Origin: Perlucidibaca piscinae DSM 21586
GTDB lineage: Bacteria > Pseudomonadota > Gammaproteobacteria > Pseudomonadales > Moraxellaceae
Assembly: GCF_000420045.1 (NCBI RefSeq)
Contig: NZ_ATUE01000008.1
Span: 62,001-126,000, forward strand
DNA: 64,000 nucleotides
Reading direction: 5' to 3'
Each line of letters opens with the position of its first letter. The stretch's first letter is position 1. Of this stretch, positions 57,398 through 64,000 are shown piece by piece. The position numbers and the translations under genes were made by a program. The notes below the pieces were generated by a model. It was not told the origin of the DNA and made no database searches. It worked only from the letters and a program-made list of their open reading frames with translations.

Positions 57398-58255
57398 GTG
57401 ATCTCCACCGTCATTCTCCCCGTCGCCGGTCTCGGCACCCGCTTCCTGCCCGCCACCAAGTCGGTTCCCAAGGAGCTGCTGCCGGTAGTCGACAAGCCGT
57501 TGCTGCAGTACGCCGTCGAGGAGGCCTGGCGCGCCGGCATCCGTCATGTGGTGCTGGTCAATTCGCCGAAGAAGGCCGGTTTGGAGGCGCACCTGCGTCC
57601 GGCCGATCCCGAGCTGGTCGCCGAGCTCACCGCCAAGGGCAAGCAGGATCTGCTGGACGCCCTGCTGGGGGCCGTGCCCGAGGGGCTCAAGGTCACCGTG
57701 GTGATGCAGCCTCAGGCGCTGGGTCTGGGTCATGCCGTGTGGTGCGCACGCGAGGCGGTGGCCGGTGAGCCGGGCTTCGCCGTGATGCTGGTCGATGACT
57801 TCATCGATGACACCACGGGCCCCGGCTGCCTGGCTGACATGGTCGCGTTGCAGGCGCGCACGGGAGCCTGGTCGCTGGCCGTCGAGGAAGTGCCGCGCGA
57901 GCACACCAATCGCTATGGCGTGGTGTCGCTGGCCGGTGAGCGCATCACCGCCATGGTCGAGAAGCCGGCACCCGAAGTCGCGCCCAGCAACCTCGCCGTG
58001 GTTGGCCGCTATGTGCTGCCCGCCGCCGTCATGACGGCTCTGGATCACGTCAAGCCGGGGGCGGGCGGCGAGATTCAGCTTACCGACGGCATTGCTGCCG
58101 TGCTGGCCGACGAGCAGGTGCAGGCGCATCGTTTCGCCGGCGTGCGCTACGACTGCGGCAGCAAGTTCGGCTACGCCCAGGCCAACATCGCCCTGGCGCT
58201 GCGCGACCCGGCTCTGGCCGCACCGCTGCGCGCCTGGCTGCCGGAGGTGCTGTGA
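57398..58255 (+). CDS. galU: UTP-glucose-1-phosphate uridylyltransferase GalU
   Basis: Makes UDP-glucose from UTP and glucose-1-phosphate. The 285-residue protein has the nucleotide-binding GLGTRFLPATKSVPKELLP motif, VDKPLLQYAVEEA, the LVDDFID metal motif and the GGEIQLTDGIA segment. GTG 57398 gives the standard N-terminus (ISTVILPVAGLGTRF); the open frame upstream lies within tadA. Its stop overlaps the next start (GTGA). Confidence 0.96.
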   Translation: MISTVILPVAGLGTRFLPATKSVPKELLPVVDKPLLQYAVEEAWRAGIRHVVLVNSPKKAGLEAHLRPADPELVAELTAKGKQDLLDALLGAVPEGLKVTVVMQPQALGLGHAVWCAREAVAGEPGFAVMLVDDFIDDTTGPGCLADMVALQARTGAWSLAVEEVPREHTNRYGVVSLAGERITAMVEKPAPEVAPSNLAVVGRYVLPAAVMTALDHVKPGAGGEIQLTDGIAAVLADEQVQAHRFAGVRYDCGSKFGYAQANIALALRDPALAAPLRAWLPEVL

Positions 58256-58656
58256 GCGACACCCTGATGCGCCTTCGAGAGGCCTTGCCGGCACTGCTTG
58301 AGCAGCTTGAGCAGCCTCAGCTGGTGGTGGTGTTTGGCTCCGTGGCGGCGGGCAGTGCGGGGTTTGACAGTGACCTCGATCTTGCCCTGCAGTGTCGCCG
58401 GGCATTGTCTGCCGAGCAGCGTATCAGTCTGACTGCTTGGCTGGCCGAGGTGACCGGACGTCCTGTCGATCTGATTGATTTGCGTGTTGCCGGGGAGCCA
58501 TTGCGTGGCCAGGTCATTCGCCATGGCATACGGCTGTGGGGCTCTGACGGTGACTGGGCCGACCTCGGCATGCGCCATGTCCTCGACATGGCTGATTTCG
58601 TGCCTTTGCTGCAGCGAGCCTTGAAGGAGCGGCGTGACGCATGGATCAACTCCTGA
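58252..58656 (+). CDS. mntA: MntA-type nucleotidyltransferase antitoxin
   Basis: A 134-residue minimal nucleotidyltransferase. The signature GS-x10-D-x-D is present: G29, S30, D41, D43 (VFGSVAAGSAGFDSDLDLAL). In studied HepT-MntA pairs this protein AMPylates the HepT toxin and so silences it. GTG 58252 overlaps the galU stop by four bases, and the gene overlaps hepT by 16 bases. Without the partner next to it the assignment would be only 'nucleotidyltransferase'. Confidence 0.88.
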   Translation: MSDTLMRLREALPALLEQLEQPQLVVVFGSVAAGSAGFDSDLDLALQCRRALSAEQRISLTAWLAEVTGRPVDLIDLRVAGEPLRGQVIRHGIRLWGSDGDWADLGMRHVLDMADFVPLLQRALKERRDAWINS

Positions 58657-59051
58657 TCACTCGCAAGCTGGAGTCGTTGGCGCGGTGCATTCAGCGCGTC
58701 AGCGAGCGCTGTCCGCCTTCGCTGGAGCAGTTGAAGGCGGACATTGATGCGCAGGACGTGCTGGTTCTGAATTTGAGCCGTGCGGTTCAGCTGTGTGTTG
58801 ATATTGCCTTGCATGGTCTTGCCAATCGGCAGATCTCATTGCCCGACACCATGGGGCAGGCTTTTGAGGCCTTGGCGGAGGCCGGGCTTCTGCCTGTCGA
58901 TCTGGCTGCGCGTTTGCGCAAGTCAGTGGGGTTTCGGAATCTCGCGGTGCACAGCTACGAAGCAGTGCGCTGGGAGATCGTGTTCGCGATTGCCACGGAG
59001 CATCTGGATGATTTCAAGCGCTTTGCACGGTGCAGCTCGGAGTGGCTGTGA
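58641..59051 (+). CDS. hepT: HepT-type ribonuclease toxin
   Basis: A 136-residue all-helical protein of the HEPN family. It has the catalytic RX4HXY motif: R99, H104, Y106 (GFRNLAVHSYEAVRW). In known systems the tyrosine is the AMPylation target of MntA and the protein cuts RNA (tRNA in the studied case). The 16-base overlap with mntA and the TGATG overlap with pgi put this pair tightly inside the galU-pgi-manB operon. The order is antitoxin first. Confidence 0.9.
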   Translation: MDQLLITRKLESLARCIQRVSERCPPSLEQLKADIDAQDVLVLNLSRAVQLCVDIALHGLANRQISLPDTMGQAFEALAEAGLLPVDLAARLRKSVGFRNLAVHSYEAVRWEIVFAIATEHLDDFKRFARCSSEWL

Positions 59052-60691
59052 TGTCTGAAACTCGTGCCGTGGATCACTCTGAAGACCTGCTGTCATTGCC
59101 CAGCGCGTTGCCTGCCTGGCAGGCCGTTCAGCAACAGGCTCTGCGCCTGGCTGATACCCGCATTGCCGATCTCTGGGCTGCGGATCCGGAGCGTGCCGGT
59201 CGCTGGCTGACGCGTGCCGGCCCCGTGCTGATGGATCTGGGCAAGCAGCGTCTCGATGCCGAGGCCCTGTCGGACCTGCTGGACCTCGCCGAGGCCACCG
59301 ATGTGCGTGGCGTGCTGCGTCGCCAGTTTGGCGGAGAGCCGGTCAATTTGACCGAGGGGCGCGCTGCCTGGCACACGGCATTGCGCGCGACACAGCCACT
59401 GCCCGAGGTGCAGGCCTCCTTGCAGCGCATGGGCGAGATCGTGGCGCAGATTCACCATGGCCAGTGGCGCGGCAGCACCGGCTACCCGATCCGCGATGTG
59501 GTCAACATTGGTGTCGGCGGCTCCGACCTCGGTCCGCGCATGGTCTGTGATGCCTTGACGCATGCTGCCTGTCCGGAGGGGCGCACACTCGGCATCCATT
59601 TCGTCAGCAGCATCGATGGCGCCCAGCTCGCCAAGTTGCTGCGCAGGTTGCGGCCCGAGACCACGCTGTTCCTGATTTCCTCGAAGTCGTTCACCACCAG
59701 TGACACGCTGGCCAATGCCCGCACCGCGCTGGACTGGCTGGCGCGTGCTGTGCCATCGACCGAGGAAGCCATGCGCCATCATGTCATCGGCATCTCGGCG
59801 ACGCCGGCCAAGATGGCCGAATTCGGCATTCCTCCCGAGAATCAGCTGCTGTTCTGGGACTGGGTGGGCGGACGCTTCTCGCTGTGGTCCGCCATCGGCT
59901 TCCCGATCGCGCTGCTGCTCGGCATGGACGGCTTCCGCGAGTTGCTGGCCGGCGCCGCCTTCATGGACCAGCATGCGCTGGAGGCACCGCTGATCGACAA
60001 TCTGCCGGTGCTGCTGGGCTTGATCGGCGTCTGGAACTCCACTTTCCTCGGTCTGCGCGGGCATGCCGTGCTGCCCTATGACGGACGTCTGGCCAGCTTT
60101 CCCGCCTTTCTCACCCAGCTCGAGATGGAGAGCAACGGCAAGTCGGTGACGCGCGCCGGCGTGCCGGTCAACTACGCGACCTGCCCGGTGCTCTGGGGAG
60201 AGATCGGTCCCAATGCCCAGCATGCGTTCTATCAGCTGCTGCATCAGGGCACTCAGGCCGTGAGCGCCGACTTCATCGCCCCAGTGCGTCGCTATCAGCA
60301 TGCCGCCGAAGGGCTGCAGGCCCAGCACCGACTCAATCTGGCCAACTGTCTGGCGCAGAGCCAGGTGCTGGCCTTTGGCGATGGCTGCCTGCCGGCACCG
60401 GATCCGTCACCGCACCGTCGCTATCCCGGCAATCAGCCATCGACGACGCTGTTGCTGGATGAGCTGACCCCGCATGCGCTGGGGGCTCTGGTGGCCTTGT
60501 ACGAGCACAAGGTGGCGGTGATGGCAGCGGTCTGGGACATCAATCCGTTTGACCAATGGGGTGTCGAGCTGGGCAAGAAGATGGCGGGCGAGGCTGAACG
60601 CCTGCTGTGCGGCGGCGACCCCTCCGCGCGGGCTGACGGCTCCACGCTGGCCTTGGTGGCACACATTCGCGCCCTGCAGGAGAACGCATGA
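59051..60691 (+). CDS. pgi: Glucose-6-phosphate isomerase
   Basis: Interconverts glucose-6-phosphate and fructose-6-phosphate. The 546-residue protein has the signatures INIGVGGSDLGPRM-like VVNIGVGGSDLGP, LLFWDWVGGRFSLWSAIG, and near the end NPFDQWGVELGKKMA. ATG 59051 overlaps the hepT stop; GTG 59030 upstream is in frame but less likely. Its stop overlaps the next ATG. In this operon it likely feeds sugar-nucleotide synthesis. Confidence 0.97.
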   Translation: MSETRAVDHSEDLLSLPSALPAWQAVQQQALRLADTRIADLWAADPERAGRWLTRAGPVLMDLGKQRLDAEALSDLLDLAEATDVRGVLRRQFGGEPVNLTEGRAAWHTALRATQPLPEVQASLQRMGEIVAQIHHGQWRGSTGYPIRDVVNIGVGGSDLGPRMVCDALTHAACPEGRTLGIHFVSSIDGAQLAKLLRRLRPETTLFLISSKSFTTSDTLANARTALDWLARAVPSTEEAMRHHVIGISATPAKMAEFGIPPENQLLFWDWVGGRFSLWSAIGFPIALLLGMDGFRELLAGAAFMDQHALEAPLIDNLPVLLGLIGVWNSTFLGLRGHAVLPYDGRLASFPAFLTQLEMESNGKSVTRAGVPVNYATCPVLWGEIGPNAQHAFYQLLHQGTQAVSADFIAPVRRYQHAAEGLQAQHRLNLANCLAQSQVLAFGDGCLPAPDPSPHRRYPGNQPSTTLLLDELTPHALGALVALYEHKVAVMAAVWDINPFDQWGVELGKKMAGEAERLLCGGDPSARADGSTLALVAHIRALQENA

Positions 60692-61956
60692 TGCAGTGCA
60701 TGGTTCATGGACGTTCCCTGTATGCCTGGGTGACGGCGGTGCAGCTGGCGGCGGCGGGGCACGAGGTCACGCTGCTTTGCGAGAGCGAGCCGGATGACGA
60801 AGTGCGCCGCGAGCCGCGTCTGGAGTCACGTGCCCAGGCCCTGAGTGGTGAAGGACTGCTGCGTCAGATCTCGGTGCTGCCCGAGCACCTGCCCGCCACG
60901 CATTTCCTGGCGCTGGCCTCCAGCGCCACGGAGCCGCTCATCGAGCGTGCCGAGGCCGTGCTGGCATCGACCCAGGGCGCGCTCACGCTGGTGGTGCTGC
61001 AGGCCACCGCGGTCGGTACGCTGGATGCCCTGCAGGCCCGGCTGGCAGCGCAGGCTCCGGGCCGTGTCATCACGGTGCTGGCACTGCCCTTGTTCATTCG
61101 CACCGGCCAGGCGCTGGACGACTTTGCCGCGCCCGCCTTGCTGCTGCTCGGCGAACCGGTGCCGGGAGCCGGTGATCGGGTGCATGACGCCTTGCGTCCC
61201 TACAGTCGCCAGGCTCGCGAAAGCTTGCGCATGCCGCTGGCGGCCGCCGAGCTCACCAAGTTTGCTGTCAATGCCATGCTGGCCTCGCGTCTGAGCCTGA
61301 TGAACGAGCTGGCCGGTCTGGCCTCGCGCATGAAGGTCGACATCGAGCTGGTGCGTCTGGGCATGGCCGCCGATCCGCGCATCGGTCCGGATTACCTGCA
61401 GCCCGGTTGCGGCTTCGGTGGCCCCAGCTTCACCGAGGACCTGTTCCGTTTTGCCGAAACCTTGCGCGAGGCGGGCGGCCAGCCCGGGGTGCTGGACGCC
61501 GTGCTGCGCATCAATGCCGAGCAGCGCGAGCTGCCGTTCCGTCAGCTCTGGCGGCATTTCGGAGGACAGCTGCGTGGGCGTCGCATCGCCATCTGGGGGG
61601 CAGCCTACAAGCCGGGTGCGGCCAGCGTGGAGTCGTCGGCCATCCTGCCCATCCTGTCAGCCTTGCTGGCCCAGGGCGCCGAGGTCACGGTGCATGATCC
61701 CAAGGCGCTGCCAGCCCTGCGCCATGCCTTTCCGCAGCCGCAGGTTCATGTCGCCGCCACGCCGCTGCAGGCCGCCCAGGGGGCTGATGCGCTGCTGCTG
61801 CTGACCGCCTGGCCGGAGTATCACAATCCGGATTACGACCAGCTGCTGAACGCCTTGCGCCAGCCGGTGCTGATCGACGGTCGCAATGTCTTTGAGCCGG
61901 CGACCATGCAGGCGCTGGGGTTTGTCTATTACGGCGTCGGTCGCGGCCGCGCCTGA
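60688..61956 (+). CDS. UDP-glucose/GDP-mannose dehydrogenase family protein without catalytic residues
   Basis: The 422-residue protein aligns along its whole length with UDP-glucose 6-dehydrogenases: AAGHEVTLL after the dinucleotide loop, LTKFAVNAMLASRLSLMNELA (Lys191 and Asn195 kept), ADPRIGPDYLQPG, and the C-terminal domain (WGAAYKPGAASVESSAI, VHDPKA, ALLLLTAWPEY). But the glycine loop is degraded (GRSLYA at 8-13 for GxGxxG), the motif expected as SPEFLREG reads LPLFIRTG (133-140, Glu lost), and the nucleophile motif expected as GGSCFPKD reads GGPSFTED (244-251, Cys to Ser247 and Lys to Glu250). Oxidation of UDP-glucose is therefore not expected. Frame and codon use are normal, so it is a maintained pseudoenzyme, not decay. 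Coupled to pgi by ATGA. Confidence 0.85.
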   Translation: MMQCMVHGRSLYAWVTAVQLAAAGHEVTLLCESEPDDEVRREPRLESRAQALSGEGLLRQISVLPEHLPATHFLALASSATEPLIERAEAVLASTQGALTLVVLQATAVGTLDALQARLAAQAPGRVITVLALPLFIRTGQALDDFAAPALLLLGEPVPGAGDRVHDALRPYSRQARESLRMPLAAAELTKFAVNAMLASRLSLMNELAGLASRMKVDIELVRLGMAADPRIGPDYLQPGCGFGGPSFTEDLFRFAETLREAGGQPGVLDAVLRINAEQRELPFRQLWRHFGGQLRGRRIAIWGAAYKPGAASVESSAILPILSALLAQGAEVTVHDPKALPALRHAFPQPQVHVAATPLQAAQGADALLLLTAWPEYHNPDYDQLLNALRQPVLIDGRNVFEPATMQALGFVYYGVGRGRA

Positions 61957-61982
61957 CGCGTGTTTTCTTTCGAGGTGATGTG

Positions 61983-63461
61983 ATGTCGGTGCTTTCCCCC
62001 CTTCCCGCGTTCAAGGCCTATGACGTGCGCGGCCCGGTGCCGGCGCAGCTGCATGGCGACATGGTCTATGCCATCGGCCGGGCCTATGCCCGCGTGATCC
62101 GGCCCCAGGGTCCGGTGGCCATCTGTTATGACATCCGCGACAGCAGCGAGGCCTTTGCCCGCATCCTGGCCGCAGGACTCAACAGCGAGGGCGTGGCCAC
62201 CCGAGACATCGGGCTGGGCGGCACCGAGATGGTCTACCACGCAGCGGGGCAGGCCGGCATGGGCGGCGGCATCATGATCACGGCCAGCCACAACCCGGTG
62301 GGTGACAACGGACTCAAGATGGTGCGTGCCGACGCACGACCGATCAGCGCCGATGACGGCCTGCAGGACATCGAGCGCGAGACCCGTGCCTGGCTCAACG
62401 AGCAAGCGGGTCTGCGCGGGCAGCTCGAGAACTACGCGGGCGAGGCCCTGGGCGATGGCAGCCTGTACCAGCCAGACCCGCAGTTGCACCAGCGCCTCGA
62501 TCTGTTTGCCGATTACGTTGCCACCGTGCGCCGCTTTGTCGACATTGCCGCCATTTCGGCGGGCCTGTCGGCGCGTCGTGCCAGCGGACGTCCGCTCAAG
62601 GTCGTGGTCAACGGTGGCAACGGTTGCGCCGGCCCGGTCTTCGATGCCATTGCCGAGGGGCTGGACTGGGACGTCACGCGTCTGTTCCACACCCCGGATG
62701 GCCAGTTCCCGAACGGCGTGCCCAACCCCATGCTGGCGCGCTGTCAGGAGCAGACTGCCGAGGCCGTGCGTGCCGCAGGCGCTGATCTGGGCATTGCCTG
62801 GGATGGCGACTTCGATCGCTGCTTCTTCTTCGACGAGACCGGCGCCTTCATCGAAGGCTACTACCTGGTCGGCCTGCTTGGCGCCCAGCTGCTGCACCAT
62901 GCCCCGGGCGGCACGGTGATCTACGACACGCGCATGACCTGGAACACCATCGCGCAGGTCGAGGCAGCCGGTGGCGTGGCCACGGTCAGCAAGTGTGGGC
63001 ACAGCTTCATCAAGGCCGCCTTGCGCCAGACCGGCGCCGTCTACGGTGGCGAGATGTCTGCGCACCACTACTTCCGTGACTTCTTCAACTGCGACTCCGG
63101 CATGATTCCCTGGCTGCTGCTGCTCGAGCGCCTGCTCGAGGAGGGCAAGCCGTTGTCGGCGCTGGTCGCCGAGGCACAGTCGGCCTATCCCTGCAGTGGC
63201 GAGATCAACTTCAAGGTCGCCGACGCCGGCGTCGCCATCGCGCGGGTCGAGGCTGCCGTGCAGGCCGAGCTCGCCGCCGGTCGCGAAACCCTGGTGGCCG
63301 AGTCCGCGCTGGATGGTCTGAGTCGGGAGTTTCCGCAGTGGCGCTTCAACCTGCGCCGCTCCAACACCGAGCCGGTGGTGCGTCTCAATGTGGAAACCCG
63401 TGGCGATGCCGCGCTGTTGCGCGCGCGCACCGACTGGCTGAAAGCCCTGATCAGCGCCTGA
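61983..63461 (+). CDS. manB: Phosphomannomutase/phosphoglucomutase
   Basis: Moves phosphate between C1 and C6 of mannose or glucose, needed for GDP-mannose or UDP-glucose. The 492-residue enzyme has the phosphoserine loop ITASHNP, the Mg2+ loop WDGDFDRC, the sugar-binding loop GGEMSAHHYF and the phosphate-binding C-terminal RRSNTEPVVRLNVE. The family (CpsG/ManB/AlgC) is usually bispecific; specificity is not decided here. ATG 61983 follows a GTG one codon upstream, with GAGG before it. Confidence 0.93.
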   Translation: MSVLSPLPAFKAYDVRGPVPAQLHGDMVYAIGRAYARVIRPQGPVAICYDIRDSSEAFARILAAGLNSEGVATRDIGLGGTEMVYHAAGQAGMGGGIMITASHNPVGDNGLKMVRADARPISADDGLQDIERETRAWLNEQAGLRGQLENYAGEALGDGSLYQPDPQLHQRLDLFADYVATVRRFVDIAAISAGLSARRASGRPLKVVVNGGNGCAGPVFDAIAEGLDWDVTRLFHTPDGQFPNGVPNPMLARCQEQTAEAVRAAGADLGIAWDGDFDRCFFFDETGAFIEGYYLVGLLGAQLLHHAPGGTVIYDTRMTWNTIAQVEAAGGVATVSKCGHSFIKAALRQTGAVYGGEMSAHHYFRDFFNCDSGMIPWLLLLERLLEEGKPLSALVAEAQSAYPCSGEINFKVADAGVAIARVEAAVQAELAAGRETLVAESALDGLSREFPQWRFNLRRSNTEPVVRLNVETRGDAALLRARTDWLKALISA

Positions 63462-63518
63462 GACGAGTCTCGGGCTGCAGGCCCGTCAGGCGCTGCAGCG
63501 TTTCCTCGACAGGGACAC

Positions 63519-64000
63519 ATGGACGTGACTGCACAGAACGCTTCTGAACAGCCGGCACCTGCCCGGCGCTGGTACCTCGTCCAGTGCAAGCCGCGCGAGG
63601 CCTTTCGCGCGCGGGAGCATCTGGCCAAACAGGGCTACGAGACCTTTCTGCCGGTGTTGCGGCGTGAGGTCGTGCGACGTTGCCGTCGCGAGGTCGTCAC
63701 CGAGCCGCTGTTCCCGCATTACCTGTTTTTGCTTCTCAGTGACGTCGCCGACAACTGGGCGCCGCTGCGCTCGACGCGTGGCGTGGCTCGCGTTGTCCGT
63801 TTTGGCGAGCTGCCGCTGGCGGTGCCGGATGATCTGGTGGCCGGGCTGAGAACACGTCAGGTTGAAGAGGGTAGTGGCGAGAAAGATGGCAACGTGCAGC
63901 GGCTGCTCCACGTGGGCGATCGCGTGTCCATCATTGACGGGCCGCTGGCTGGCCTGGACGCGGTTTGCGCCGAAGCCGATGGCGAGCGCCGGGTCGTTCT
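63519..64000 (+). CDS. RfaH/NusG-like transcription antitermination factor, 3' end outside the window
   Basis: Partial: the frame runs from ATG 63519 to the window edge (about 160 codons) without a stop. It begins with a NusG N-terminal domain typical of the RfaH type (RRWYLVQCKPREAFRAREHLAKQGYETFLPVL, then EPLFPHYLFLLL and RSTRGVARVVRFG) and continues into a KOW-like region (LHVGDRVSIIDGPLAGLDAV). RfaH-type factors keep polymerase going through long, GC-poor surface-polysaccharide operons. It lies 57 bases after manB, so a polysaccharide cluster may follow beyond the window. RfaH and other NusG paralogues cannot be told apart from this part alone. Confidence 0.85.
   Translation, partial: MDVTAQNASEQPAPARRWYLVQCKPREAFRAREHLAKQGYETFLPVLRREVVRRCRREVVTEPLFPHYLFLLLSDVADNWAPLRSTRGVARVVRFGELPLAVPDDLVAGLRTRQVEEGSGEKDGNVQRLLHVGDRVSIIDGPLAGLDAVCAEADGERRVV

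Overview
The window is GC-rich chromosomal DNA of a gammaproteobacterium, most likely of the order Pseudomonadales. The reasons are gene order and protein type: queA-tgt-yajC-secD-secF, iscRSUA-hscBA-fdx-iscX, ndk-rlmN-rodZ-ispG-hisS-yfgM-bamB-der, pepA-holC-valS facing lptF-lptG, and a galU-pgi-manB block that recalls the one flanking Acinetobacter capsule loci. I lean to a Moraxellaceae-like organism, but the sequence alone does not settle genus. Nearly all the DNA is coding; there is no rRNA, CRISPR array, prophage or insertion sequence.

Layout. 1-5.9 kb: the end of an M23 peptidase, secA, argJ and a MutT-ThiE fusion. 5.9-10.2 kb (minus): a compact operon pilA-pilB-pilC-pilD-coaE-yacG. 10.3-16.2 kb: tRNA-Thr, then (minus) pepA-holC-a membrane protein-valS. 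16.4-19.6 kb: lptF, lptG, a PP2C phosphatase and a small tail-anchored protein. 19.6-26.1 kb: an RDD protein and tRNA-Leu (minus), then queA, tgt, yajC, secD, secF. 26.2-30.9 kb: an unknown exported protein, suhB (minus), trmJ, cysE and a CNNM/CBS membrane protein (minus). 31-36.6 kb: the complete ISC iron-sulfur assembly operon behind two tandem IscR sites. 36.6-37.0 kb: the only long gene-free stretch, filled by two structured repeats. 37.0-45.9 kb: ndk to der. 45.8-50.2 kb: a TonB receptor, a periplasmic binding protein and an incomplete hybrid sensor. 50.2-53.5 kb: an M23 peptidase and xseA (minus), and a winged-helix protein. 53.6-57.3 kb: guaB, guaA, tadA. 57.4-64 kb: galU, a HepT-MntA type toxin-antitoxin pair, pgi, a UDP-glucose dehydrogenase homologue that lacks its catalytic residues, manB, and the start of an RfaH/NusG-like gene.

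How the genes work together. Envelope export is prominent: SecA, YajC/SecD/SecF and YfgM handle secretion; BamB assembles outer-membrane proteins; LptF/LptG move lipopolysaccharide; RodZ shapes the cell. The galU-pgi-manB block makes sugar phosphates and nucleotide sugars for surface polysaccharide, and an RfaH-like factor after it would suit a long polysaccharide operon beyond the window. The ISC operon feeds Fe-S enzymes encoded nearby (IspG, RlmN).

Most unusual points: (1) a family of structured repeats in three copies (28315-28425, 36605-36713, 36772-36858), with a conserved core holding two hairpins, enclosed by arms that are palindromic in each copy but differ in sequence; one copy is an in-frame 111-base insertion in trmJ; (2) a perfect 25-base inverted repeat near the start of tadA; (3) the UDP-glucose dehydrogenase pseudoenzyme; (4) a sensor with HisKA and receiver domains but no ATPase domain; (5) a toxin-antitoxin pair translationally coupled inside a sugar-nucleotide operon.
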